Notes: a model not told the origin generated them from the sequence alone. A stretch of 64,000 bases of DNA from Elephas maximus indicus (GCF_024166365.1 NC_064827.1:46590635-46654634), one strand, 5' to 3'; shown: positions 12,101 through 27,300, counted from the first letter of the stretch. Numbers and translations are program-made.

Positions 12101-15100
12101 GAAGGGAATGAAGCTCAAGATGACAGAGAGAGTTGGAGAAATGAGCTAGGACTTAGCTGCTATTATACTGGAGCAATCAACATTTTTTAAAGCAAATCTT
12201 TTAGCTCTTTGCAACACACAGAGAGGGATGTAAGCAAATCCTATGGGTAAAAAAGGAGAAATCACGGTCAGTTCATCACTGACTTCTCTTCCCCTCCCTT
12301 AGCAAGGGCAGTCCTTGTATCAGAAAACCCTCTTTTCCTAAATCAAACAAATTTTGCCATTCAACCCAGTGCCAGGCATTGGACTGAGCTGTGCTGTTGG
12401 TGGTACAGAAATAAATTACTCAGGGTCATGCCCTGAGGAAGTCTGAGTCTTGGGTTGGGGCTGGGGCGAGGAGATGAGACCTGGGGACAACTCACTATGA
12501 AACAAAGTACAGTGTGTTCAGAATCATGAAAGCAGGGCAGAAACTGTGCGGTGCAGGCTCAGATGAGAAAGAGCTTCCAGCTGGGTGCCAAAAAAAGGTC
12601 TCCCTGGAGTGGTGGATCTGAGGAAGATTTGGAAAGATAGATGGGATTTTGACAGAAATGGGCCAGGAGTAGTGTGTGATTATAGCATCCTAGGGGTGGG
12701 AATTGACACCAACAAAGGAACGGAATGGAAAAGCCTGGAAGGGAACAGGGCTTGTGAGCAGGGTGCATTGGGAGAGGCAGCAGAAGATAAAGTGGGAGAA
12801 ATTGGTTGGCACCTTATACTGAGAGTCTTGAATATTAAGCTGAGGAGCTTATTTTTTGTCCAGTGGGTCACTGGGAGCCACTGAATATTTTTGAGCAAGG
12901 GAGAGCATGACCAGAACAATGCTTTGGCAAGTTCCTCTAGACCAGGGGTCAACAAACTTTTTCTCTAAAGAGGAAGATGGTAAATATTATAAGTTTTGCA
13001 GGCTATACAGTCTCTGTTGAAGTTACTCAACTTTGCCATTATCGTGAATGGACATGGCTGTGTTCCAATAAAACTTTAATTACAAAAACAGGCAGCAGGC
13101 TGGATTTGGCTTCTGAGTTGTGGTTTACCCACCCCTGCTCTCAATGTAAGGCAAAGGACAGATAGGTGACAGGGAGTTCTATAGGACATCACTCTACAAA
13201 GCCAGGAGAAATATGTGGGCTCAAGCCAAGGTGGACATAGGAGAATGGAGACGAAGGGTCAGAGTAAAGAGACAGGCTTCCTACTGTGGCCAGCATCATG
13301 CCTGGCACAAAGTAGACACTGAATTAATGTTGAGTAAAAAAGGACTCTTCAGGACTTATTCACTTGATGCCTTTGCAGAGAGAGAATTCACAATCCTGTC
13401 ATGAGGAGCAGGTAATACCTAATGGTTTGGGACTTATGAGTTTTGAGGTTCTGGTGGCACCTCTGTGATGAGTCTATGATGATTAGTCATACATTAAGTG
13501 AAAGTTTATTGAGTATCTACAAGTGCCAAGCATCAGGAATATATTAGAGCATAAGACCCGCAAGGCTCGGATTCTCAGTGGCGCAGTGGTTAAGAGCTAC
13601 AGCTGCTAACCAAAAGGTCAGCAGTTCAAATCCACCAGGCACTCCTTGGAAACTCTATGGGGCAGTTCTACTCTGTCCTGTAGGGTCGCTATGAGTTGGA
13701 ATTGACTCAACGGCAGCGAGTTTGGTTTTTTTGGTTGCAGCGAAAAACAATAAGCCAGGAAACAAGTATTACCAGATAGCATCTACTGAACACTTAGCAT
13801 CTGCCAGGTACTACTTTTAAGTGCCTTATGTGAGGAAATTAACTTAATGCATACCATAACCCTATGAGATAGACGTTAATGTATCACCCTTTTACAGATG
13901 AAAAGACCGAGGCATAGAGAGAGTAAACAGTTTATCCGGGGACACACAGCAAGGACAGGTAGTCTAGATCTAGAACTCATTCTGTTAACTTCCCTATATA
14001 GTCCCTTACTAGACAGCGTAGCTGTTATTGAAGAAAATAATAGTGAATAGCGATGAAGGAAATAAACAGGGTCCCAGGACAGAGAATAACAGGGACAATC
14101 ACATTCAGATAAAGGGGCCAGGGAAGGACTCTCTGAAGAGAACTCTTAAGCTGAGCCTTGAAGAAAGAAAGAAACAGCCTAGTGAAGAGTAATGGGGAAA
14201 TTGGGCTAGGTGAGGGAGTACCCTGTGTGAATGCCATGAGGCAGTAAAGAGTTCATGTGGACAGAGGACCACTGTAGTAAGGGAGGGGGAAGTGGCATGG
14301 CAATTAGGCCTTATCATGGTCCAAATAGTAATTATCTCGTTTGATCCTGTCAGCCACTCTGACAAGGAGGTGTTATTATCTTCCATCTTACAGGGGGAAA
14401 AACTAAGATTCAGAAACATCAAGTCATTTTTCCAGTCACATGGGCAATGAAATTCTGTAAGCAGTTTGAGATACAGACCAGGAACTCCAGAGAGGAGACA
14501 AGCCTGGAAACCTTGAAGAAGGAGGCAGAAACCCCTACTACATGGCTGCAGCCTTCCCAGTAAAGCAAGTGGGTGGCCATATGAGTGGTTCTGGAGCCCT
14601 GAGGAGAGGTGGCAGTGGGTATAGGGCTATAAGGGATGATAAGAAGTCCTACAAGTGGCCTGATAAGCTGGATCTGGTGGCCCTGTCGAGATTCAGCTGC
14701 CTGAATTAGCAGTGGACCCAGTCGGCATAGACTTTTCTCTCCCCAGCTGCACCGAGGGACAGAGAGGTCAGGGAAGTCTTGCTTGGTGCCTAAACATGAG
14801 GGCCTGCCTGCTCCTCAGGAGTAATTGGGGTGACCCTGTGCCTCTGTTCCTGGTAGGACATCATCCTCACAGTTAAGGAGAAGCTGTCGATCCGAAGTAT
14901 TGAGTACTTTGCACTGGCCCTGGAAGAGCAGTACAGCGTCTCCCGACTGCACCTGCTGCATGAGGAGGAACTCATCCAACAGGTAGGGAGGACAGGCTGC
15001 CTTTTCCTGGGAGGAACAGCTGGGCAGGCTGCACATCACAGCCAGAACCTTTGGGAACAGGGCTTAGCATGTCTGCAGTAAGTTTGATGCACGTTCTCGT

Positions 15101-18100
15101 GCTCCGGAAGGCACAGCGTACACTCGGCCTGGGAATAACAGGATGGTGATTGGGCCTGGCTTTCATCTGCTCTTGAGAGATATGCAGGGCACAGATTTAG
15201 GGTCCCCATTTTTACAGGTGGGAAAACAAAGGTTTAGAAAGGTAAGGTGACTTCCTCAAGGTAACAGAGTTATTAGAGCCCTGATCTTCTAAGTCTTAGG
15301 ATTATTCCCTGTGCCTACCGCCTTTGAGATGTTAGGGAAGCGTTTAGTTCTGGGTTTAACCTCTTTTTGTGAGACTTTTTTACTTTTGTGGCAGGAGAGG
15401 GCAAACAAAGCCAGTGTGTCTGTACCATGCATATCTTTTCAACCATTCAGTCATTTGTTGTGCCAACTTTGTAAAGCCAAACACAGGTCAGTTCAGTAAA
15501 CCTTGTTGAGTGCCCACTCTTGCAAGGATAAGTAGGATTTCAACAGGTGGAAAAGGGTAAGGGGCTTTTTAAGCAGGGGCAGCATGAGCAAGACATGACC
15601 TCTTAGACACCACTCTGAACAGTCCTCATTGCAGATGAATTCTTATACCACTCACTCACCTTCTCATACTGTTGCTTGAATTTTTTTTTATCACTTCTAT
15701 TCCATTTAAATTGGAAAAGAAAATCAAACTAAATCTCTAAGTTAGTTTAAGTGAAATAAGGGCATGATGCAAATACTATTTGTGGAAAAGAAAAGAACAT
15801 ACATATATCGAAGCACTATATCCATAGGCTGTCTCAGAAAGGGCATGCAAGGAACTGGGAACATGTGTCCTCTAGAAAGAGGAACTAGAAAGAGGAACTG
15901 GGAGATGGGGTCAGAGGGGCCTTTACCCTTTTGAATCTTTCACATTTTATTCCCATGGAAAAGAATGTCAAGCTAAGAGCAAAGGCCTGCAGCTGTCTTG
16001 AAAAGCATTATTGTCGAAATCCGAAGAGACTGTCTTTATTTTTTAAAGTCGTTCTCTGTAATAACTGCAAAGGGCAAATGCAGTTAGAAGATTAACGGTT
16101 ATCTCCTTACCTATTGCAGGTGGTAGAAAGGGAAGAGTCACATGACTACCGCTGCCTCTTCAGGATGTGTTTTGTCCCCAAGGACCCCCTGGACCTCCTG
16201 AAAGAAGACCCTGTGGCCTTTGAGTACCTCTATCTGCAGGTGCCTGGGTCTGTGCTTCCTAAAATAACAGTGGCTATTCTCAAAGATGGCACATTGGATT
16301 AATTTGAACAAGAGCTCAAGGCAATTAAGCTACTCCCTGGAATTATCTTTTTCTGAAAAAGAATGGGCCTGATTATCCCTCAGAATTCCGTGTTCCATCA
16401 CTGAGTTGCTGCTGTTAGGAGATTTGCAATATGAGGATGAAATGTAGACTTAGTCCTCAATGTAGATAATACAGTTTCTAATACCTTCTTAGAAATCTTT
16501 AGAATTATAGTTTTTATTGCCAAAAGGGGCTTTAGTGCTTCAAAAACCTCATGTTAGAGATGACAAAACGGAGTTTTAGAAAGGCCATATGATTTTCCTG
16601 GGTCACCTACTTAGTGGAAGAGCCAAAAACTGGTTCTCTGACCCCTAGCCATACTCTAAGGTGGGAAGCAGCATAATAAACCCCACCTTAGTTGAGATTT
16701 ATTATGTTGTTTTCGTTCTGATGGAAGAGAATTATCTGGTAGGCATCACCATTTTACAGATGAAAAAACCGAAATGACATGAATTGACTTGCCTAAGTCT
16801 TACAGAAATTACAACAACAACATTTTATATTTATATACCACTATGTGCTTTATACATGCTTTCATATGTTGTCGTTCTTGCCATGTGCCATTGAGTCAAT
16901 TCTGACTCATAGCGACCCTTTGTGACAGAGTAGAGCTGCACTGTGGGGTTTCCTAGGCTACAATCTTTATGGGAGCAGATCGCTAGGTCTTTTCTCTCGT
17001 GGAGCCACTGGTGGGTTCAAACTGCTGACCTTTTGGTTCGCAGCTGAGTGCTTAACCCTTGTGCCACCAGGGCTCCTATGGTTTCATACGCACATTCCAA
17101 TTTAAATTTCACAGCATTGCATAAGGCAGATTTTATATCCTTATTTAGCAATGGAAGACACACCAGTGCTCAGAGAGTTTCAGTAGCTTAACCAAAGTCA
17201 CACAGCCAAGGACAGGCCGAGCCAGGCCTCAAAGGTGTCCTGCTGCCTTTTCACCTGAGACCACTGGGAAACACAATCCATCAGTTCCTGCTTCCCACCT
17301 GCTCTGATCTAATCTCTCCTAGAGCTGCAGCGACGTGCTCCAGGAGCGCTTTGCGGTTGAAATGAAATGCAGCTCTGCGCTCCGACTTGCGGCCCTGCAC
17401 ATCCAGGAACGCATCTATGCATGTGCTCAGCCACAGAAGATCTCTTTGAAGTACATAGAGTGAGTGGCAGGAGACTTCTGTGTCCATCAACAGCAGCTGC
17501 GTTGCATTTATAACTTGGCTGGCCCCTGGCCAAGATAGCCAGATTCCACAGAAAGCTGATACTTACTCACTTACCCATCTGTCTGTTGTCTTTCCGTCCA
17601 TTTCCCCCTCTACCCTCTCCCACCTGGGCTGGTTCCCCCAGATGTCAGAACCTGGCAGTCCCTTTTAGGGCAGAAGCCAACTCCAGATGGAAGGACACAG
17701 GATCCCCCTTGTAAATTCTCCGTTCTATGGAGGATGTCTTAGGAAATCAGTTGACAGCTTCAGTGTTAAACTCTTCTAAGGGCAGGAATGCCTTGGAAAT
17801 TAATCTTTCCTCGTAGCATGAGCCAATTCCTATTGTACTATCCCACTGGGACAGTTTCGGGATTCCAACACCTCTTGATTCTCAGATTAGGGTTTTACTT
17901 TTCTCTAGTCTATGTCACCCATGTTTGCTAAACCCTCTCACCAAATCTTAGCTCTGTCCTAACTGGAGATCAGAATCACATGGGGAATCATGTTTAAGAA
18001 ATAAAACAGACCCGTGGTCTATCCCTGAAGTGTACTGAGTCAGATCTCCAGGGAGCGGGACCAGATAATCTGTATTTTTAACGAGTTTATGGAGACTCTA

Positions 18101-18310
18101 GGGAGTGCTAAGGGAGCACCCTTCTGAAGCCTGGCTTTGAGGATCCACTGGTGCTGTTATGTCCATGATCGTTGTTTGTCACAAATCTTTTGGTAGAAAA
18201 TGGTCCAGAACTTCTGCTCTAATAGACTGTGGCACCATATCAAGAGTAACAAGTTCACGGATTGGTCAGTGGAATTTAGTTCCTGAATGACTGTGGAGGA
18301 TTTTTGTGGA

Positions 18311-18343
<33 letters not shown>

Positions 18344-21300
18344 CATGTGCACACATGCACAGGATATGTATATATTTTTTTCTCCTGCTGGAGAAAGAGG
18401 CTTATAATTACAGTCTTGTGGGAGCTAAGTACTGAATAAAATGTAATTATGTTCTTCATTAAAGCCAAGTACACTGTAAAAATGGGTCTCATTGTCTCCA
18501 ATATCTCATGGCAGGAAAGACTGGGGAATAGAGAACTTTATATCCCCAACTTTACTCCGAAACATGAAAGGCAAAGACATCAAGAAAGCCATTAGCTTCC
18601 ACATGAAGAGGAATCAGAATCTGCTGGAACCCCGACAGAAGGTAATGTAGCCTCTGCCGACCCACCCCAGCTGTCTGTTGTGAAACCTCAGGGAGAGCAT
18701 TTTCAACATTGCCTGGGTTTTAGGCAAGTGGACAACTCTGACTTCAACAATCTCATTTTTTTTTTGTTTTTAAGCAACTTATTTCTGCTGCCCAGCTACG
18801 CTTAAATTATCTGCAGATCCTCGGAGAACTCAAGACGTATGGTGGGAAAATCTTTAATGCTACTTTAATGGTATGTAAATTTTTTTTATTAGAGAATTGT
18901 GGAATCCTACTGTTGTTAGGGACCCTAGAAGTCCTCTGAAAATCAGTGTAACTTTTAGCCTGAAATTCCTGAGGACTGTGTCATATACCGGAATTTGATT
19001 GAGATATTGGTTACTAAGATGTTGGCTAGTGTTTATCACGCTCTTGCTTGGTACCAGTCCTGTGGTAGAGCTGAATGAGACATGATTCTCACCTTCAGAG
19101 AATCTGAGGATGAACAAGGTACCTAACAAGACAAAGCAGAAGGTTCTCAGAGCCATGAGAGAGGCTCAGGGCTGTTGCATGTACAGTTTATTTTCACTAG
19201 CTTGTGAATGGAAACTAATCCCCCTTCCACCCTTCTGCAGTTACAGGATAGAGAATCCTACATTGCCCTACTAGTTGGAGCCAAGTATGGGATTAGCCAA
19301 ATTATCAATAGCAAGCTTAATATCATGTCGACGTTGACAGAGTTTGCAAACATCAGCCGCATAGAGCTTATGGAAGAGTCTGAGAAAGTGAGCATGGTCA
19401 AAGTGTATCTTCAGGACATCAAGGTAACACAAGGGGAGAGATTCTGAATCCAGCTCCTAGAATTTGGGGCTAAATTAGTATGGGATGGCTTATGTGATTT
19501 TTGAATAATAATAATGTATAATATCCAACATTTGCTTAAGAGGCTAGATTGTCCATCCTGATCCATAAAAGGAAAGGTTTCCTGCACAGAGTGCATTTTC
19601 CCAGGCAGGTCCCGAAAGGTTTCTTTGTATAAAACTGAGCTGGACCATGTGCTTTCCTGATGGAGAAGTTCCAGTTGAGTTCAGAAACTTTGGTGGGTGC
19701 ACCAGAGGATTTTATCACTTAGCTGTCCAAGCTATTCTGTGACTGGTACAGGGTACCTCCTAAGCCTATCTGAAAGGTCCTACATGTATCCTGATCTCAT
19801 TTGATCCAACACCAACATACTGAAGAATGGTGCTTTATTCTCATTATCACCCTCTTCCTCATCCTCCACTTGCTACTGCTCATTTTTCTTTAAGGGGCCC
19901 ATTGTATGAATGAATAGAGTGGGATTGGGTAGTTGGGATGGGGGCCTGGGAGTATAGGATGGAAGAGAGGCAGGAGACATTGTAGAAAGTAGATGGGAGG
20001 AACCCACTGTGTGGGTGTACGTGTGTGCATGTGCACTCTTACTTCAAGCCTTGTAGGTGAGAATGTGGAGGACCATAAGGCCTGCCTGTGGACCTTGACT
20101 AGATGTGTTTGGAATCTTGCATTGACTCCACGTGGCCTTGTCAGACTTCTGATTGTCTCTCAATCCTTTATAAATACCAGAACTCTCTTTACCTTCAAAG
20201 GTTCTGACTTTGCTGCTGGAATCCAACAGTGCAAAAGACCTAGCCTGCCTGATTGCTGGGTACTACAGGCTGTTTGTCGACCCAGTTACCTCCATTTTCA
20301 TCTGGCCTGGAAACAAGCAGCAGGTGCACCGGGTGTCTGCTGAAGAAGGTGAGGTGCTGAGTCTTGCCCCAGTAAGGACAGGCCCATTTCACTGACCTTG
20401 TAGGTAAGGGTAGCATAAAGGAGGAGGTGAATTGAGTTGAGCTGAGATTTTAAACACATTTACCTTAAGAGGATGAGAGCTATTTCTCCATTTATTTTTC
20501 TACGTATTGCATGATCTCCTTCCTAATCTTGTTCCTGATGTCTTGAAGAGTTCTGTATATTAATCTTTTGTATTCTGCATCTGGTAATTCCAGGAAGGCA
20601 CCTTCATCCAGAAGATCCCTTGATTCTTTGTTGTGAGAGCTTGTTGAAATGATCTCAGTCTGCTTCTTTATGTGATTTGATATCGGCTGTTGTCTCTGAG
20701 CCATCTATAAGTTATTAGTTAATTTTTTGTTTGCTTATGGTATCCTAGCTTCTTGCTGTTTTTTGTTTTGATATGCCCAAATAGGTTGCTTGAGCGAGCT
20801 AGCTTGATTATTTTCACCTCTGAAGCTCTAACTTTCTGTCACCAGATGGCTAGAGGTGTTATCAGGTATATCAGCCTAGGAGTCCATTCACTTTTCTTGT
20901 ATGGATTCAGCTCAGGTGTACAGGTAGCTGGTCATCAAGTGTGTGGTACAGGCTCTGTCCTACAGTCTTAGAGGGGCAGAGGTGATTGTTGTAGGTACCA
21001 GTATCTGGTTGCAGCAGGGGGTCACACTCTGAACAAGGCAGGGGGCTGACAACCATCCCCCGAGTGTCTGTGAGGAAAGCACGTCCCTGTTCCCTAGAGC
21101 GCACAGGTGGGTGGGTTCTGCAGACAGACCATGGGCATGCAATGCTTTGGTTGTAAAGACTGGGAGGTACCAGTTATCCTTGGACCCCTGTTGCCTGTGG
21201 CTGGGTGACGTGAGTGGAGCCACCAGTCCTTAGGCCCCTGATGTGGGTAGGTAAGGACCCTGTTTAATGGGCAAAGAGGTGTCAAACATCAAACACCCAC

Positions 21301-24300
21301 CTCTCCGCCACACAGCTGAAACAGTTGCAGTCTGCCAGCAAGGGCCTATTCTCCTGAAATAGGCCCACACAAGTCCATCCAGAGGGAAAAGGTATTCGAA
21401 GTCCATGGACCATTTATGCCTGGACAGGAACCGCTTCTGTCCTGAGCCCCCCAGGTTAGCGGAGCTGGCAGATTATCTTTCCCCTCCAATTGTGAATTTA
21501 TTCCTTCTCCAAGGCCGGAAGAGTAGCTCAGACTGCTCAGCAGGACCTATCTCAGGCCCAGGGAAATCAAAAGCCACTGAAGCCAGGTTGGGGGCTGGGG
21601 ACGTGGTAAAATATATGCAAGTACTTAGCTTTTGCTGAGAGCACCGTTCTTTGGTTCCAGAGGTGTGAGTAGGCTGTGAGGCTGGCTGTTTCTCCCTGAA
21701 GAAACTGCAGCCAGATGCTACCACCAGCCACTGCAGTGGCTCCCGGGGATGGTGCCTGAGGGATCCCGGCGATTCAGGCCCGGCAACTCATCTCCGTTTC
21801 TGAACCGTCTCTCCCTACCCCTGCTGCTCAGTCCATTTTCTAACCTCGTCTTTGATGTTCAGGGCTCCTAGCTTATCATAAATGTAATCGTTTCACTTGT
21901 TTTTTTTGGTCTTTGTTGTAAGAGGGATTGCTGGAAGCGTCTGGCTATTCAGCCATCTTGGCCCTGCCTCCTCCATTTATTTTTTGGTAAACAGTTGATC
22001 TTTCTTCAATCACTAGGACTAAAGAAGCATTCTTTGTAGCTAAAAGTATCTTAAAGCCAAGAAATATCGTTGAAAGTCTCTGACTACCTATAACACTTCC
22101 TAAAACCATCTCTAAGGTTCATTGCATTTTCTCATTATTTCCCAGCAAAAAGTGCTGTCACTTACAGGTTCAGAAAGTACAGATGGCCAAACTTCTCCAT
22201 CCATGCCTGTGTGCTCTTTTTTGCATTGTCTTGAGTTACTATAGAAATTTTCTCTCTTCTGTGTTTAGAAAAAGGGGGTAACTGGAGGCAGAAGGAACCT
22301 GAAATCATATCATATAAGGAATGAAGCAGTGGAGGGCAGGTAGATGAACACTTTCCTGGGCCAGCTCCCAGCTTCTACCAGCTTTGCTTCAGTATGTTGA
22401 TGCAGCATCTTCCCAGTGATGTGCTGATAAATGTCTAACAACTGGATCTGCAAGAAAATAAAAATCCTGATTTGAAGCAATTGTCTAGTTCCATGGTATA
22501 AACAGTCCCGCCATGGCTAATTTCAAGCTACCGACGTGATATCACTGAACATGAATTTGAGAAGAGATGTGCGGTAGCATACTATTATATAGTATTTTCT
22601 CCTTATAGGTAAAGTAAACTACCTCAGCAATACAGATAATAGTAAAATCATTAAGAAGGGTGAGTTTTGAGTACTCATTACCTTTGTTTTTAGTATGATT
22701 TATTCACTTGTAAGTTTATATAATTTATTTTTTTAATAATCATGCTTAATAATAAAGTAGAAAAATTCCTGAAATTTTAGTAATCAGATCTTGTGAACTG
22801 ATATCAGTTAACTTCAGATATACCACTGAATTCTTCCTTCATCCCTGTTACCTGATTCTCTAGTACACTGAACAGGTGGAGTACATGAAAAATGATAATT
22901 CCTTCAATTAGAGATTTCTTGAGAAAAAAATTTACAGTTTATAGGATTTGGCGGAAGATGTTCTAAAAATCCAAAACCAAACCCACTCCGTCAAGTCAAT
23001 TCCGACTCATAGCGACCCTATAGGACAGAGTAGAACTGCCCCATAGGGTTTCCCAGGAGCGGCTGGTGAATTCGAACTGCCAAACTCTTGGTTATCAGCC
23101 AAGCTCTTAACCACTGGGCCACCAGGGCTCCAAGACGTACTCAGAGAATATTTATTTATTAAGCAGGAAAGAGAAAAAATAATGAATCAAGCATCTAAAT
23201 CAAGAAATACAAGATAATAAAGCAACGTAAGGAAAGTAAATCATTTAAAAAGTTGAAAGCAGAAATTAGTAAGTTAGAGGAATAAAATTAGAGAAACAGT
23301 AAATTCATCACTTTGAATATATGAAAAGTTTAAATAAACATTTGGCAAGCCTAATGAAGAAAACTAGAAAACGAAACAACATAAAGATAAAAGGGAACAT
23401 GGCTATAGACATAGCTTTTCCTTGATTTTAGAGTATTTCTCAGAAACAAATCCACGGACAGGACCTGCAGCTCCATGAGGCAGGACTGTGTCTGTCGTGG
23501 TCATCACTGTATCCCTAGTGGGACAGTAGGGAGATTCCTGGATACTTACACAGTAAGTACATGCTCAGTAAATATTGTTGAATGATATGTTCAAAATTTA
23601 AATAACTTTAAGAGAATACTATAGACAATTCCATGGTAATGAAATGGAAAATCTGGGTGAAATAGATGCTTTTCTAGTAAAAACACCTAATTTGAGGAAG
23701 AATGTCTGAACAGATGAATAACCACAGAAAAAAATTAAAACATTGGTGAAGAGTCATCTCTAAAAGGGACACCAGGTCCTGATGGTTTAATGGATGAGTT
23801 CTTTTAACCCTTCAAAGATTTCATGCTACTTAAACCTTCCCAAAACACTGAAAGAAATGAAAGACTCTCTGAATTTATTTTGTGGTGATAACATAACCCT
23901 GAAACTAAAGCCTGACAACACAAAAAAGTCAAAACATATTCCAATCCCACTTAAAAATATAAAGATAAAACATTAATACTTGCAAATTGAATCTGAGAGT
24001 ACAGAAAAAGGTTAATACATAAAATGAAGATAAGTTTATCTGTATATTTATTATTTTTTGTTTTATTGCATTGTGTCCTTTTGAATTTTGAAGTTTATCA
24101 AGATCATCTTTATAGCTTAATATACAGTCCATTTTAGTAAATGTTTCATAGACAAAAGTATAGTCTCCATGTGTAAGGTATAAAGTTCTAAATTCAGCTA
24201 TGAACGTAATCTTGTTAATTAAATTGTTCAGATCCTCTAAATCCTTGGTGGTTGTTTTTTGTTAGTTTTTTTTTTTTTCCCTACTTGATGCCAGGAATCC

Positions 24301-27300
24301 AAGAATGTATTAATATTAGGGAATCCGTTCACAGAATTCATTACGTTAATAGGTCAACTAGAGAAAGCCTGTTCATTCTTACAGATACCAAAATGGTTGA
24401 TAAAATTCAGCGTTTATTTCTGATTTTAAAGTATCTTTAAACCAGAAATAGAGGACTATTTCATAAGATCAAACTCACATATGTTTGTGAAACAAGCTGT
24501 CTCTATCATACATAAGTGGACTAATAGAGATATTTCAATTAAAATCAGAACTAAGATTTCCTACGATCACAAAAGTGTTTAACGTAAAGTTCTCCTCTAT
24601 GCAATAAGACATGGGAAAGGAAGAAGAGTGATAAATAGTAGAAGAGAGGGTATAAAATTATTGCTATTCATAGTGATGGGATTGTTTCCCAAAAAGCTGA
24701 AGAAAATAACTGAAAAACTAGTAGTACTAAAAAGGTACCAAAAAAAAAAAAAAATACATATATATATATATAAATATAAATAAAATAATGCTATGAGTCG
24801 GAATAGACTCGAAGGCAGTAAGTGTTCAAAAATCAATAGCTTCCATGTGTCCCATCAAAAATATGTTAGAAAACAGAATGGAGAATGTTCATTTACAATT
24901 ATATGCAGGAACATTTCCAGAGTAGGGAAATCAACAGGGCCTATGTGAAGAAAAACAAAAATTTTACTAAAGGATATAAAAGAAGACCTTAACAAATGAG
25001 AAAACAATAGATGGATGAGAGACCATATAGTTATATCCTCTTTGATTTTAAGAGTTAGGATTATTCAATATTTTAACATTATTTTATCTCTATATGTTAA
25101 TTTATTAAATTTTATGGTATTCTAATCAAAATCCTAACAAAGGTTTATTATTATTGTTTTAATGTGATGAAGTGGTTTCCCTGGAATAAGAATAAAATTT
25201 TTCTTAGAAGAAAAACAATAAGAAAGGATTAATTTTACAATAATTAAAATAGAATTAGATGGTACTCGTGTATAAATAGACAATTAAACAGAACAGAAAA
25301 TCTAAAAACAGACCTGAATGTGTGTGTATTTTTTTTAATAGCTAACATATTTTGAATACCACATACCAGTCTCTGAGCCAAGTGTTTTAGGTGTATTCTC
25401 TCATATAATCGTCAAAACACTCCTAAGAGGTAGGTACTGTTATCCCCATTTTTCAGATGAGGAAATGAGGCTTAGAGAGGATAAGTGACTTGTCTGAAGT
25501 CCCAGTACCCTTTGATTTTGCAAGGCTGTAAATCAGAGTCTGTCTGTACATACGTTTTGGTGGTCATTCTGGTTTCCAGCCAGCTGGCTGAAGGGAAAGT
25601 TACCGTCATGGGTGCATGGTCTTGCTCTTAGAGGGTGCTACACGGAGTCTTCCATATGTGAATACAGAAATGAATGGGGGACCATATCTCAGAGTCTGGT
25701 CAGAGAGACAACACAGAAATAATCAGCAGGAGAAGTGCTGTTATGAAGGTCTGTTGGAGGGAGGGGCTGCTTCTGCCAGAACGGGCAGTAGGAATCAGAG
25801 AAGGCTTTCTAGAGGCGAAGGTATTTGAAGTAAATCTTGAAAAACATGCTAGAATTAACCAGGCAAGGAAGGGAAGAGAAATTACCTGAGGCAGAGAGAA
25901 CAAAATAGAGGCATGATACAAAGGGCATCTGTGAGACGCTCTCTGGTAGTTGGAGCCACGCCTGGGTAATGCTGTCCACAGCAAAGTAAGATACCATTAA
26001 ATTTCCACTGTGTTTCCGTGAACAGACAGATCTCCTTAGACGTAGGAATGGAGGAAATCCTGTCTTCTTGGGGTACTTCATATAGACGTGGGAAAGGTGG
26101 CCTGGTGTCACAGGGAGGACATGGGATTTGGAGTCCTGCAGGTCCTGTGTCGGTTGGAACGGCATGATCTTGGGCCAGTAACATTTCTGGACCTCAGTCT
26201 TCTCATCTGGAAAATGGGGATGATAATCCCTACTCTGTCATCCAGCATAGGTGATGTGATTATCTAAGGAGATAATGGATGTAAGAAAGGCCAGAGGCCA
26301 TGTAAGAGAATCCGTTGTGTTACCATCTTTTTCATTCTCTTTACATAGAAACTTGAGGTCAGGCCTGCTCCCAGGGCCTGGTGCAGACAGGGGAGAAGGC
26401 TTTGCTCCCTTGCTTGAAGTCTTCCCACAGACCTGTGCTTGAGCACAGCCACGGCTGTGATGGGGTTTTCCCCCTGCTGCCGCTTATCCCAGGACTGGGC
26501 CTCTGGAGACCAGGCAGCATGGGTGCGTGAGGACATACAGGCATTTGCCAGCCCCAGAATGCTGTTTTGTAACCTTGGTGTCTCCTATGTTGTAGGCTAC
26601 GAATCCAGGGCCTGTAGCGACTCAGAGGAGTCCTCTGAAGTGGACTGTGTACTAGAACCTCTCTCGGACAGATGCCTGGTAAAGCTGGTACCCTGCACAC
26701 CTCTCATGCAAGAGGAGGAGCAGGAGCCTCCTGGGGACAGTGCCGTACCTGAGGTGGCCAGGAGAGGCCCAAGCATCTGCGGGGCCAGCAGTGTGACAGA
26801 CAGTGCCGAGTCCGAGGCGTCCGACTCAGCTAACACTGAGAGCCGTGGCTGCAGGACCAGCGGCTCCAGTGAGTCCATGGATGCACTAGAAGAGGATGAC
26901 TTGGATGCCTGCTCCTCCAGCAGGTCTGACTTCTTCCACTTTGACTCATCAGGCTTCCCAAAGAGCCTTGATTCTGACAGCCAAGAGGAGAGAAGCAGGA
27001 TCGAAACCAGCGACTTCCTCTATCTCCTGGACCTGGCCCAGAGAGCTAGTCCTCAGTGCCAGAAGACAGACTTTTCTGAGAGTACAGCTCCTGAGATGTT
27101 CAGCTGGGGCCCAGAACTGAGCGCAGTCAGGCTGGACCCCAGGCTGTACGAGGGCAGCCGGGCCGACTACTACAGTCTGTGCTCCAGTGTCTCCTCAGCC
27201 AGCCACCTGAGTGACAGTTCAGAGAGCACAGCTTCCCGGCAGGGGTGTCCCCCGCTGGCCTGGGGGCAGCAGGGCTGGCCTGAGGCCCAGCCTAGCTCCA

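Larger units (their letters stand above)
10046..14856 (+). other. FRMPD1: FRMPD1 intron
   Basis: This intron holds an AfroSINE fragment (10149-10196), a MIR (10215-10410), two stretches of a dispersed repeat (10620-11060 and 12470-12930), a CA-rich microsatellite (11212-11321), an AfroSINE with perfect duplication (11517-11724), a MER20-like hAT element (12943-13137), a short-form AfroSINE (13569-13736) and MIR-type sequences (13770-13995 and 14300-14470). I see nothing coding. Confidence 0.8.
20349..26595 (+). other. FRMPD1: FRMPD1 intron (6.2 kb)
   Basis: It contains an antisense L1 with intact 5' UTR (20500-21970), a short-form AfroSINE (22971-23131), old L1 ORF2-type sequence (about 23140-25300), an AfroSINE tail fragment (24789-24825), and MIR-like sequences near 25345-25530 and 26110-26290. 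From 22000 to 22970 I see nothing I can name. Confidence 0.8.

Noticed and set aside
26439..26595. Open frame extending upstream of the FRMPD1 exon at 26596
   Set aside because: The acceptor at 26595 gives the correct phase with the exon ending at 20348. The upstream codons do not resemble the family.
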